A stretch of 11,401 bases of DNA from Bacteroidaceae bacterium (lineage in GTDB: Bacteria > Bacteroidota > Bacteroidia > Bacteroidales > Bacteroidaceae), in assembly GCA_017628775.1 (NCBI GenBank), contig JAGBYN010000150.1:1-11401 (forward strand), written 5' to 3'. Within the stretch, counting starts at the first letter, position 1. Each line of letters opens with the position of its first letter. Shown here piece after piece: positions 6,053 to 11,401 of the stretch. Both the position numbers and the translations under genes were made by a program. The notes beneath the pieces are model-generated. The model saw nothing but the letters and a program-made list of their open reading frames with translations, searched no databases and had not been told where the DNA came from.

Positions 6053-8329
6053 ATGGCTGAAAAAGAATTGACTCCTCAAGAAATACAGGATGAAAAGCTC
6101 ATCAACGATGCATTTCAACACTTAATCAACACCTACTTAGCCTCAAACCATCGCGGTAAGGTTGACATCATTACCAAAGCATTCAACTTCGCAAAACAAG
6201 CCCACAAAGGGGTGCGAAGAAAATCGGGCGAGCCCTATATCCTTCACCCTATTGCAGTGGCACAAGTCGCTTGCGAAGAAATCGGTTTGGGGTCAACGTC
6301 TATATGTGCAGCTTTATTGCACGACGTTGAGGAAGACACCGACTACACCAATGAAGACCTTTGCAACCTATTTGGTCCAAAGGTCGCAAACATCGTGGAG
6401 GGGGTAACCAAAATTTCAGGCGGTATTTTCGGAGAGCACGCATCATTACAGGCCGAGACATTTAAGAAGCTTCTGCTCACAATGAGTGATGACATCCGTG
6501 TGATCCTCATCAAGATTTCCGACCGCGTGCACAACATGCGCACTTTAAGTTCGATGTTGCCATCCAAGCAATATAAAATCGCAGGCGAAACACAATATAT
6601 CTTTGCACCTTTAGCCGACCGATTGGGGTTGAACAAAATTAAAACGGAATTAGAAAATCTTAGTTTTAAGTACGAACACCCCGAAGCCTATCAAGACATC
6701 GTTGATAAATTACAGGCATCGCAAATGGAGCGCGACGATGAGTCGGGCGCTTTCATCAAGCCCATTAAAGAAGCTTTAGACAAAATGGGATGCGACTACA
6801 CCATCAAGGCACGCATTAAAAGCCCCTACTCCATTTGGAAGAAGATGCAAACCAAGAAAGTGACGTTTGAAGAGGTTTATGACATCATGGCGATTCGCAT
6901 CGTCTTCAAACCCAAAGACCGGAGTCAGGAAATCAACGAATGCTTCCGCATCTACGCGGAATTAACAAGCATCTACCGCCCTCACCCATCACGCTTCCGC
7001 GATTGGCTGTCAATGCCTAAAGCAAATGGCTACCAGGCTTTACACAATACATTTATGAGCGCCAACGGACGTTGGGTGGAAGTACAGATTCGTTCTGACC
7101 ACATGGACGACGTAGCTGAACAAGGTTTTGCTGCCCATTGGAAGTACAAAGCACCTGGTTCTGAATACGACTCCTCAGAATTGGATCAATGGCTTAATTC
7201 CATCAAAGAAATTCTTGACGACCCACACCCCGATACACTCGACCTGCTCGACACCATCAAACTCAATTTGTACGCACGTGAGATCTTGGTGTTTACCCCA
7301 AAGGGTGAAATCAAAACAATGCCTGCCGACAGCACTGTGCTTGACTTCGCTTTTATGATTCACTCATTCCTTGGAAGTCATTGCTTTGGTGCTAAGGTCA
7401 ACCACAGATTGGTTCCACTGAGCTACAAATTAAAGAGTGGCGATCAAATTGAAATTCTTACCTCAAAAACACAACGAGTGCAACCTGAATGGCTAAACTT
7501 TGCGACATCGGCAAAAGCAAGAGGTAAGATACAAGCTATTCTACGTAGGGAAAGACGCGAGAAAGAACAAATCGGCGAAGAAAAAGTAAAGGCATTCTTC
7601 AAAGACAAGGATATTGACTATAATACAGCCTTGCTTGAAAAGTTATACCAATCACAAAATTTCCGACAACGCGAAGATTTCTTTTTAGCTGTTGCAGAAA
7701 AAAGGATTAGTTTAGAAAACGTTGATTTAGACACCTTGCTGGGCAGAAAGAAAATGCGCAGAGGTTTCCTGGATTTCCTAAATTTACGTTCGACCAACAA
7801 GAACACATCATCGCAAATTCTGGATAGTGTCATTGATGTTAACGTTGAAACAAAGAAATTCGTAGCAACCATCAACCGCAAGAAAACGTTTGAAATCAAC
7901 GACAACACACGTCAACACTGTTCCTTCCCCAATTGCTGCCACGCCATTCCTGGCGATGATGTATTAGGATATATCACGCCTGAAGGTGGCTTAGAAATCC
8001 ACAAACGCAATTGCGAAAAGGCCAACAAGCTCAAGACCAGTTTTGGCAACGATATCATTGCATGCACATGGAACATCAAGGAAGGCGAATACTTCGACGC
8101 GCGCATATCCATTAGAGGGGTTGATGCCCGAGGCGTGCTTCATAACATTGCCGATTGCTTTGAATCGGTGCAACAGGACTTCTTGGTGAAAGAAATTACG
8201 CTTAAAACACACGACGGAATCTTTGAAGGTACAATTTTAGTGGCTGTACGCCACGTTCACGATGTTCAACTGGTGTGCGAAGCCCTACAGAATATTGATC
8301 ATGTAAAGAAAGCGGTTAGAGAAGACTAA
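6053..8329 (+). CDS. rel: Bifunctional (p)ppGpp synthetase/hydrolase (Rel/SpoT family)
   Basis: A 758-residue long RSH enzyme making and degrading the alarmone (p)ppGpp, acting on ribosomes and in the cytoplasm. The HD hydrolase domain is about 40-200, with LHPIAVA (64-70, H65), ALLHDVEED (87-95, H90 D91) and SDRVHNMRTL (156-165), so hydrolase residues look intact. The synthetase domain is about 235-365, with YDIMAIRIVF (276-285, D277), KANGYQALH (323-331) and WVEVQIRS (341-348, E343), also intact. The TGS domain is about 408-470, the zinc-finger-like domain 622-654 (C623, C628, C629, H650, C654) and the C-terminal ACT domain about 683-756. Both catalytic sites being complete makes it bifunctional rather than RelA-like. 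It ends the parA-to-rel run, followed by a strong terminator. Confidence 0.96.
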   Translation: MAEKELTPQEIQDEKLINDAFQHLINTYLASNHRGKVDIITKAFNFAKQAHKGVRRKSGEPYILHPIAVAQVACEEIGLGSTSICAALLHDVEEDTDYTNEDLCNLFGPKVANIVEGVTKISGGIFGEHASLQAETFKKLLLTMSDDIRVILIKISDRVHNMRTLSSMLPSKQYKIAGETQYIFAPLADRLGLNKIKTELENLSFKYEHPEAYQDIVDKLQASQMERDDESGAFIKPIKEALDKMGCDYTIKARIKSPYSIWKKMQTKKVTFEEVYDIMAIRIVFKPKDRSQEINECFRIYAELTSIYRPHPSRFRDWLSMPKANGYQALHNTFMSANGRWVEVQIRSDHMDDVAEQGFAAHWKYKAPGSEYDSSELDQWLNSIKEILDDPHPDTLDLLDTIKLNLYAREILVFTPKGEIKTMPADSTVLDFAFMIHSFLGSHCFGAKVNHRLVPLSYKLKSGDQIEILTSKTQRVQPEWLNFATSAKARGKIQAILRRERREKEQIGEEKVKAFFKDKDIDYNTALLEKLYQSQNFRQREDFFLAVAEKRISLENVDLDTLLGRKKMRRGFLDFLNLRSTNKNTSSQILDSVIDVNVETKKFVATINRKKTFEINDNTRQHCSFPNCCHAIPGDDVLGYITPEGGLEIHKRNCEKANKLKTSFGNDIIACTWNIKEGEYFDARISIRGVDARGVLHNIADCFESVQQDFLVKEITLKTHDGIFEGTILVAVRHVHDVQLVCEALQNIDHVKKAVRED

Positions 8330-8358
8330 TCCCCTCAAAACAAATAAATCAAAGGCAT

Positions 8359-8417
8359 AAAAAAGAGTGTTGATGCACAAAGAACCTTCAAGTTCAATGT
8401 ACATCAACACTTTTTTT
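8359..8417. terminator. Bidirectional intrinsic terminator between rel and porT
   Basis: AGTGTTGATG (8366-8375) pairs with CATCAACACT (8402-8411), extended outward by a G-U pair and A-tract/T-tract pairing to 8360/8417. A second inner stem GAAC/GTTC (8382-8385, 8392-8395) tops it. Six A residues on the left and seven T on the right give a U-tract in both directions. It can therefore stop rel transcripts rightward and porT transcripts leftward; the porT stop codon is 8 bp away. Confidence 0.88.
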
Positions 8418-8424
8418 ATTCAAC

Positions 8425-9132
8425 TTATTCGAAATATAGCGTAAGAACCACCATATTCGTTACTGCGCGGTTCACACTTTGCGTAAAGACTTTTTGTTTA
8501 GAGTCTAATAAATCATCACGATTCTTATCTAATACATCACCGAGACCAAAACAGAATTTCAACTCTGGAATCATCTTAAAGAATGGTAAATATAAGTCGC
8601 ATCCAAACCCAGCCTCTATACACATTTGAAAAGGTTTTGTACGCAAAAGAGTGTGTTTCTTGGCTGTAAGGTCGTAATTAAAACTAACTCCACCGATCAC
8701 ATAAGGCCGGTAATTATTAAAACGAGGACCAGCTAATTTAACGTTGGCGGGCAATGAGATATAAGTCGATTTTAAATCCTGCGATTCTTGTTTTCCGCTT
8801 TGATGATCAAGGAAAGATAAGTGCTTACTGCCAAAGTGTAAAGAAGGTTGTAGGCGCAACGACACATAACGGTTTAGACGCCAATCACCCAACACCCCAA
8901 CGCTGAAACCTATATTCATTTTATCGTTTTCAACGGTCCATTGTGCACCTGTCGCTGGATCTATATAGCCATTATTCTCAAGACTCAACCCTTGATCATT
9001 AAATCCAAAGAAAAAACCATAGTGAAACTGACGTTCGTCAATGAATGGTTTATTTTGAACCTTACGTTCCTGCGCATAACCCAATAGGGCAAATATATTT
9101 AAAGCCAACAAAAATGAAAGACGTCGAAACAT
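8425..9132 (-). CDS. porT: PorT-family outer membrane beta-barrel protein
   Basis: A 235-residue exported protein. Residues 1-20 form a signal peptide (FRRLSFLLALNIFALLGYA, cleavage before Q21). The rest is rich in alternating aromatic and polar residues typical of outer membrane strands: HYGFFFGFNDQGLSL (37-51), IGFSVGVLGDWRLNRYVSLRLQPSLHFG (74-101), NYRPYVIGGVSFNYDL (140-155), PELKFCFGLGDVL (190-202) and a C-terminal NMVVLTLYFE strand. These match my recollection of the Bacteroidales PorT family (barrels of the OMP_b-brl type), implicated in assembling the type IX secretion system. It stands alone, with its own promoter at 9196-9225 and a shared terminator. The beta-barrel call is secure; the PorT name rests on recognised sequence pattern, and another small barrel family is the alternative. 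Confidence 0.75.
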   Translation of the reverse strand: MFRRLSFLLALNIFALLGYAQERKVQNKPFIDERQFHYGFFFGFNDQGLSLENNGYIDPATGAQWTVENDKMNIGFSVGVLGDWRLNRYVSLRLQPSLHFGSKHLSFLDHQSGKQESQDLKSTYISLPANVKLAGPRFNNYRPYVIGGVSFNYDLTAKKHTLLRTKPFQMCIEAGFGCDLYLPFFKMIPELKFCFGLGDVLDKNRDDLLDSKQKVFTQSVNRAVTNMVVLTLYFE

Positions 9133-9195
9133 TAGATATCGTTTTTATAAATGACAACTTTTATATTTACGTAAAAAATCAAAGATTATTGTGTG

Positions 9196-9225
9196 CAAAA
9201 TTAAATTAAACTTACGATTCACCAA
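9196..9225 (-). promoter_or_regulatory. Promoter of porT
   Basis: On the minus strand TTG (9225-9223) is followed after 19 nt by TAATTTTG (9203-9196), matching the Bacteroidota -33/-7 pattern. The -7 box is identical to that of surE. Transcription would start near 9190, leaving a leader of about 58 nt before the ATG at 9132. Confidence 0.7.
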
Positions 9226-9266
9226 GAATTCTTTTGTTCTGAATATGAAAAAAACTCTGATTTTAA

Positions 9267-9297
9267 TTTGTTTTTCTGCAACGTTACTGTAACTTTG
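9267..9297 (+). promoter_or_regulatory. Consensus promoter upstream of repeat copy 2 and the ferredoxin
   Basis: TTTG (9267-9270), 19 nt, then TAACTTTG (9290-9297): a full match to TTTG-N19-TAnnTTTG and the best promoter in the window. Predicted start is near 9303, about 360 nt before the ferredoxin ATG. Its first product would be the long stem-loop region at 9352-9546, so it may drive a small RNA, a long ferredoxin leader, or both. Confidence 0.72.
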
Positions 9298-9302
9298 CAT
9301 TC

Positions 9303-9537
9303 AGTTAAGTGCGATTAAATGATACTGACTTTAAACAACGCCCCAAAACGCGAGTAAAAAACGGTAAAATAACAAGTTGGGACATTTTTAATTGTATTTT
9401 TAGTTGATTTCGTTTTTGTGAAGAAGGAGCTTAGCGGGCTATGTGACTGATGAATAAAGACGAAAGCGACAAAAAGACAACGCTTTAAATACCTCCATAA
9501 AACATGATTAATATAAAAAGTCCCAAGTTATTTTTTT
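9303..9537 (+). ncRNA. Candidate structured small RNA or ferredoxin leader
   Basis: This is the RNA expected from the promoter at 9267-9297 up to a T7 run at 9531-9537. The start is estimated. Near the 3' end, arms 9366-9390 and 9514-9534 pair over 21 bp with a 3-nt and a 1-nt bulge; the final arm runs straight into T residues, the form of an intrinsic terminator. Inside, TTTCGTTTTTGT (9408-9419) pairs with 9454-9465 over 12 bp (two G-U), and GTTG (9403-9406) with CAAC (9478-9481). A 12-codon ORF (9318-9356, MILTLNNAPKRE) lies before the main stem; I see no attenuator-type codon run in it. Expression is inference, and the element could simply be an inserted repeat. Confidence 0.35.
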
Positions 9538-9546
9538 AGCGTTACT
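9352..9546 (+). repeat. Structured dispersed repeat, copy 2 (core 9421-9480), with inverted repeat ends
   Basis: The core 9421-9480 matches copy 1 (3660-3718). The equivalent inner hairpin is CTTAGC-GG-GCTATG (9430-9443), with one mismatch. Outer ends form imperfect terminal inverted repeats: AGTAA (9352-9356) with TTACT (9542-9546), AAAATAAC (9366-9373) with GTTATTTT (9527-9534), TTGGGAC (9377-9383) with GTCCCAA (9520-9526), and TTTTTA (9385-9390) with TAAAAA (9514-9519). No convincing target-site duplication flanks it and it encodes no protein. It fills much of the 534-bp gene-free stretch between porT and the ferredoxin. Confidence 0.55.
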
Positions 9547-9564
9547 AAAGAACAGAACATAATC

Positions 9565-9587
9565 TTTATGTTTTACCCAAACATAAA
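9565..9587 (+). promoter_or_regulatory. AT-rich 23-bp palindrome upstream of the ferredoxin
   Basis: TTTATGTTT (9565-9573) and AAACATAAA (9579-9587) are perfect 9-bp inverted arms around TACCC, 80 bp before the ferredoxin ATG. The symmetry suits a dimeric regulator's operator or an mRNA hairpin. No exact TAnnTTTG box is seen between it and the gene, so a proximal ferredoxin promoter, if any, is non-consensus. AAGAAGGAG at 9589-9597 echoes the start of the dispersed repeat core. Confidence 0.4.
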
Positions 9588-9666
9588 CAAGAAGGAGTCG
9601 CCTACTTCAAATACGCTGAAACAAACATATTATAAAACATAACATTTTTCACTAAAATTCAAAATT

Positions 9667-9834
9667 ATGGCTTACGTTATTACTGACGATTGTATCGCAT
9701 GCGGTACTTGTATCGACGAATGTCCTTCTGGCGCAATCTCTGAAGGCGAAAAGTATTCAATCGACCCTAACTCTTGCGTTGACTGCGGTACATGTGCAGA
9801 TGTTTGCCCTTCAGGTGCAATCATTGCTGGCTAA
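9667..9834 (+). CDS. 2[4Fe-4S] ferredoxin
   Basis: A 55-residue bacterial ferredoxin, full length for the clostridial-type class and a soluble low-potential electron carrier. Two CxxCxxCxxxCP motifs are complete: C9, C12, C15 and C19-P20, then C37, C40, C43 and C47-P48. The halves are near duplicates (CGTC...CPSGAI in both), the classic internal duplication. Likely partners are pyruvate or other 2-oxoacid oxidoreductases and hydrogenases, none of which lies nearby. The ATG at 9667 follows an A-rich stretch without a Shine-Dalgarno sequence. A strong terminator begins 28 bp after the stop, so the gene is monocistronic and probably highly expressed. Confidence 0.96.
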   Translation: MAYVITDDCIACGTCIDECPSGAISEGEKYSIDPNSCVDCGTCADVCPSGAIIAG

Positions 9835-9862
9835 AACTTTTAATCCGATTCTTTCGGAGTGT

Positions 9863-9894
9863 AAATCTCAATCTGACTCAGATTGAGATTTTTT
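9863..9894 (+). terminator. Intrinsic terminator of the ferredoxin gene
   Basis: AATCTCAATCTGA (9864-9876) and TCAGATTGAGATT (9878-9890) are perfect 13-bp arms around one base (the real loop will take a few inner pairs), followed by T residues to 9894. A smaller hairpin, TCCGA/TCGGA (9844-9858), precedes it. Confidence 0.92.
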
Positions 9895-9906
9895 AATACT
9901 ATAAGC

Positions 9907-9935
9907 TGGGTTCTATCTCCTCACAGATTATTTAA
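9907..9935 (+). repeat. Short dispersed repeat, copy B
   Basis: TGGGTTCTAT (9907-9916) and CACAGAT then TATTTAA (9922-9935) repeat the two conserved blocks of 704-733 in the same orientation. It sits 12 bp after the ferredoxin terminator and 76 bp before the rhodanese gene. No TAnnTTTG promoter is visible between it and that gene. Confidence 0.5.
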
Positions 9936-10011
9936 TCATTATCCCCAAAAAGCGTCAAGCTGATAAAAGCTCTGTTTGATTAATGAATAGAACTCTATTA
10001 TAAATATTGAT

Positions 10012-10398
10012 ATGAAAAAAATATTTACGTACTTCATGTTTTTTTTAAGCGCAACGCTATTAGAATCCTGCCACAATAAGGTAGAGGTTTCAAACTTTGA
10101 ATCGGTTGACGTAGAGCAATTCAAATCTGTCATCCTGAGCAACGACGTGCAATGCGTTGATGTACGAACTGAATCCGAGTACCAAGATGGACACATTGAA
10201 GGCAGCATCAATATTGATGTCTTAAAACCTGACTTCTCAAAAACGGCGACAGATATACTGAAGAAGGAACAAACGGTAGCCATTTATTGCAGAAGCGGTA
10301 ATAGAAGTAAAAAAGCAGGTGAGATACTCGCAGAAATGGGCTTCCATGTTGTTGAACTGAACGTGGGCTACAAGGGATGGGTAGAGCAAACCAAATAA
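10012..10398 (+). CDS. Rhodanese-like domain lipoprotein
   Basis: A 128-residue single-domain rhodanese with an export signal. Residues 1-19 are a basic-then-hydrophobic signal (KKIFTYFMFFLSATLLES) ending at C20; LESC is an acceptable though imperfect lipobox, so the mature protein is probably lipid-anchored in the envelope. The rhodanese domain is about 30-126: CVDVRTESEYQDGHIEGSINI (48-68) is the CH2A-type region, and the active-site loop is YCRSGNRS (92-99) with catalytic C93 and R98, so persulfide chemistry is possible. The C-terminal NVGYKGWVEQ is also typical. Substrate is unknown; sulfur transfer or thiol metabolism in the periplasm is the usual guess. It is followed by its own terminator and seems monocistronic. 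Confidence 0.92.
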   Translation: MKKIFTYFMFFLSATLLESCHNKVEVSNFESVDVEQFKSVILSNDVQCVDVRTESEYQDGHIEGSINIDVLKPDFSKTATDILKKEQTVAIYCRSGNRSKKAGEILAEMGFHVVELNVGYKGWVEQTK

Positions 10399-10426
10399 GA
10401 AAAGACATCCATCGCCAACACACAGC

Positions 10427-10476
10427 AAAAAAAGACGAGATCGTGTCTCTTTACAGAACACCATCTCGTCTTTTTT
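10427..10476. terminator. Intrinsic terminator, probably shared by the rhodanese gene and prfA
   Basis: AAAAAAGACGAGAT (10428-10441) pairs perfectly over 14 bp with ATCTCGTCTTTTTT (10463-10476), with a further GTGT/ACAC pair (10443-10446, 10458-10461) inside. The A-tract and T-tract make it work in both directions. prfA, converging from the right, ends 150 bp away, and no closer terminator is seen for it. The 10477-10626 interval shows no gene; the only structure noted is the 10-bp palindrome AGATTAATCT at 10560-10569. Confidence 0.85.
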
Positions 10477-10626
10477 CTTATATCTACATTTTTACAACGC
10501 GCAAAGGACAACACACGCTAATCTTCGTTTTTTAATCATCCATCTTTCTTTGAATTAGGAGATTAATCTTAAAGCAAACTGTTAAGAATTGTCCGTTGCC
10601 TGTTGAGTTTTTATAACCCCACCCCA

Positions 10627-11401
10627 CTACAATTCAGCTTCCTTCAGGCGTTCTGCATTTTCTGCCACGATGAGGTGATCCAAACAGTCTTGGATATCGC
10701 CGTCCATGAACGCTGAGAGGTTGTAAATCGTGTAGTTGATGCGGTGGTCGGTGATGCGTCCCTGGGGATAGTTGTAGGTGCGAATCTTTGCCGAGCGGTC
10801 GCCCGTAGAAACGAGAGTCTTACGGCGGCTGGCAATGTCGTCTACGTACTTCTGGTGCTCCTTGTCGTAGATAAAGGTGCGGAGGCGTGCGAGCGCACGT
10901 TCCTTATTCTTGGGCTGGTCGCGCGTTTCGGTACACTCGATAAGAATTTCTTCTACCGTACCCGTGATGGGGTTCTTCCAGTTGTAGCGGAGGCGCACAC
11001 CTGATTCCACCTTGTTCACATTCTGACCGCCGGCGCCACTTGAGCGGAACGTATCCCACTTGATTTCGCCCTCGTTGATGACTACGTCAAAGGCTTCGGC
11101 TTCGGGGAGCACGGCAACGGTGGCAGCAGAAGTGTGTACGCGACCCTGAGTTTCGGTGGCGGGAACACGCTGTACGCGGTGCACACCACTTTCATACTTC
11201 ATTGTACCATAAACATCCACACCCGTTACGCTACAAACGATTTCCTTGAAACCGCCAGCAGCACCTTCGCTACAAGAACTGACTTCGAGTTTCCAACCCT
11301 TGGATTCGCAGTATTTTGTGTACATGCGGAAGAGGTCGCCAGCAAAGAGAGCGGCTTCGTCTCCTCCCGTACCGCCACGGATTTCGAGCACGACGTTCTT
11401 A
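10627..11401 (-). CDS. prfA: Peptide chain release factor 1, C-terminal part (5' end outside window)
   Basis: The frame is open to the right edge; 257 residues are present of about 360-370, so roughly the first 110 are missing. RF1 reads UAA and UAG stop codons and triggers peptide release. The visible start is [35 protein letters not shown] carries the PAT tripeptide that marks RF1 rather than RF2 (SPF). [20 protein letters not shown] carries the catalytic GGQ, and [14 protein letters not shown] and [18 protein letters not shown] follow as in RF1. An in-frame GTG at 11391 is not the true start, because conserved sequence continues upstream. GC content is clearly above the other genes here (37 of 60 at 10741-10800; 32 of 60 at 11041-11100). 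Confidence 0.96.
   Translation of the reverse strand, partial: KNVVLEIRGGTGGDEAALFAGDLFRMYTKYCESKGWKLEVSSCSEGAAGGFKEIVCSVTGVDVYGTMKYESGVHRVQRVPATETQGRVHTSAATVAVLPEAEAFDVVINEGEIKWDTFRSSGAGGQNVNKVESGVRLRYNWKNPITGTVEEILIECTETRDQPKNKERALARLRTFIYDKEHQKYVDDIASRRKTLVSTGDRSAKIRTYNYPQGRITDHRINYTIYNLSAFMDGDIQDCLDHLIVAENAERLKEAEL

Noticed and set aside
7275..7280. CACGTG core resembling parS, inside rel
   Set aside because: Only the six-base core plus one flanking base matches; no full parS site.
10744..11004. 86-codon frame on the plus strand opposite prfA
   Set aside because: It is antisense to prfA; open frames opposite GC-rich coding sequence are common.

Overview
The window looks like chromosomal DNA from a Bacteroidota member of the order Bacteroidales, most likely Prevotella or a close relative. 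Three things point there. The gene order surE/lpxB diverging from parA-parB-DUF5683-mltD-rel is one I recognise from that order. Promoters match the Bacteroidota primary-sigma pattern (TTTG or TTG, about 19 nt, TAnnTTTG), and starts lack Shine-Dalgarno sequences. A PorT-family outer membrane protein (type IX secretion) is present. The genus is inference; no database search was possible.

Layout. Positions 1-692 (minus) hold the N-terminal 230 residues of LpxB, cut by the left edge, preceded in its operon by surE (924-1676, minus). A 148-bp divergent region carries the surE promoter and a probable parA promoter. Rightwards run parA (1825-2592), parB (2620-3522), a DUF5683 membrane protein (3823-4584), a LysM lytic transglycosylase of the MltD type (4777-6039) and a bifunctional Rel/SpoT (p)ppGpp enzyme (6053-8329). 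A long bidirectional terminator (8359-8417) separates rel from the convergent porT-like gene (8425-9132, minus). A 534-bp gene-poor stretch follows, then an 8Fe ferredoxin of 55 residues (9667-9834), a rhodanese-like lipoprotein (10012-10398) and the C-terminal 257 residues of release factor 1 (10627-11401, minus, cut by the right edge).

How the genes fit together. The plus-strand cluster links chromosome partitioning (ParA/ParB), envelope remodelling (DUF5683 protein, MltD) and the stringent response (Rel). The minus-strand pair joins a nucleotidase (SurE) to lipid A synthesis (LpxB). The ferredoxin and rhodanese each end in their own strong intrinsic terminator and look separately transcribed.

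The most interesting material is non-coding. Two copies of a foldable repeat (core 3660-3718 and 9421-9480, 51 of 60 aligned positions identical) lie between parB and the DUF5683 gene and between porT and the ferredoxin. The second copy sits inside long imperfect inverted repeats, directly downstream of a consensus promoter, and its right arm ends in seven T residues. That layout suggests a structured small RNA, a leader or a MITE-like element. A second, shorter repeat pair (704-733 and 9907-9935) is also present. The protein-coding genes are ordinary core genes; I found no defence system, CRISPR array, tRNA, rRNA or transposase.
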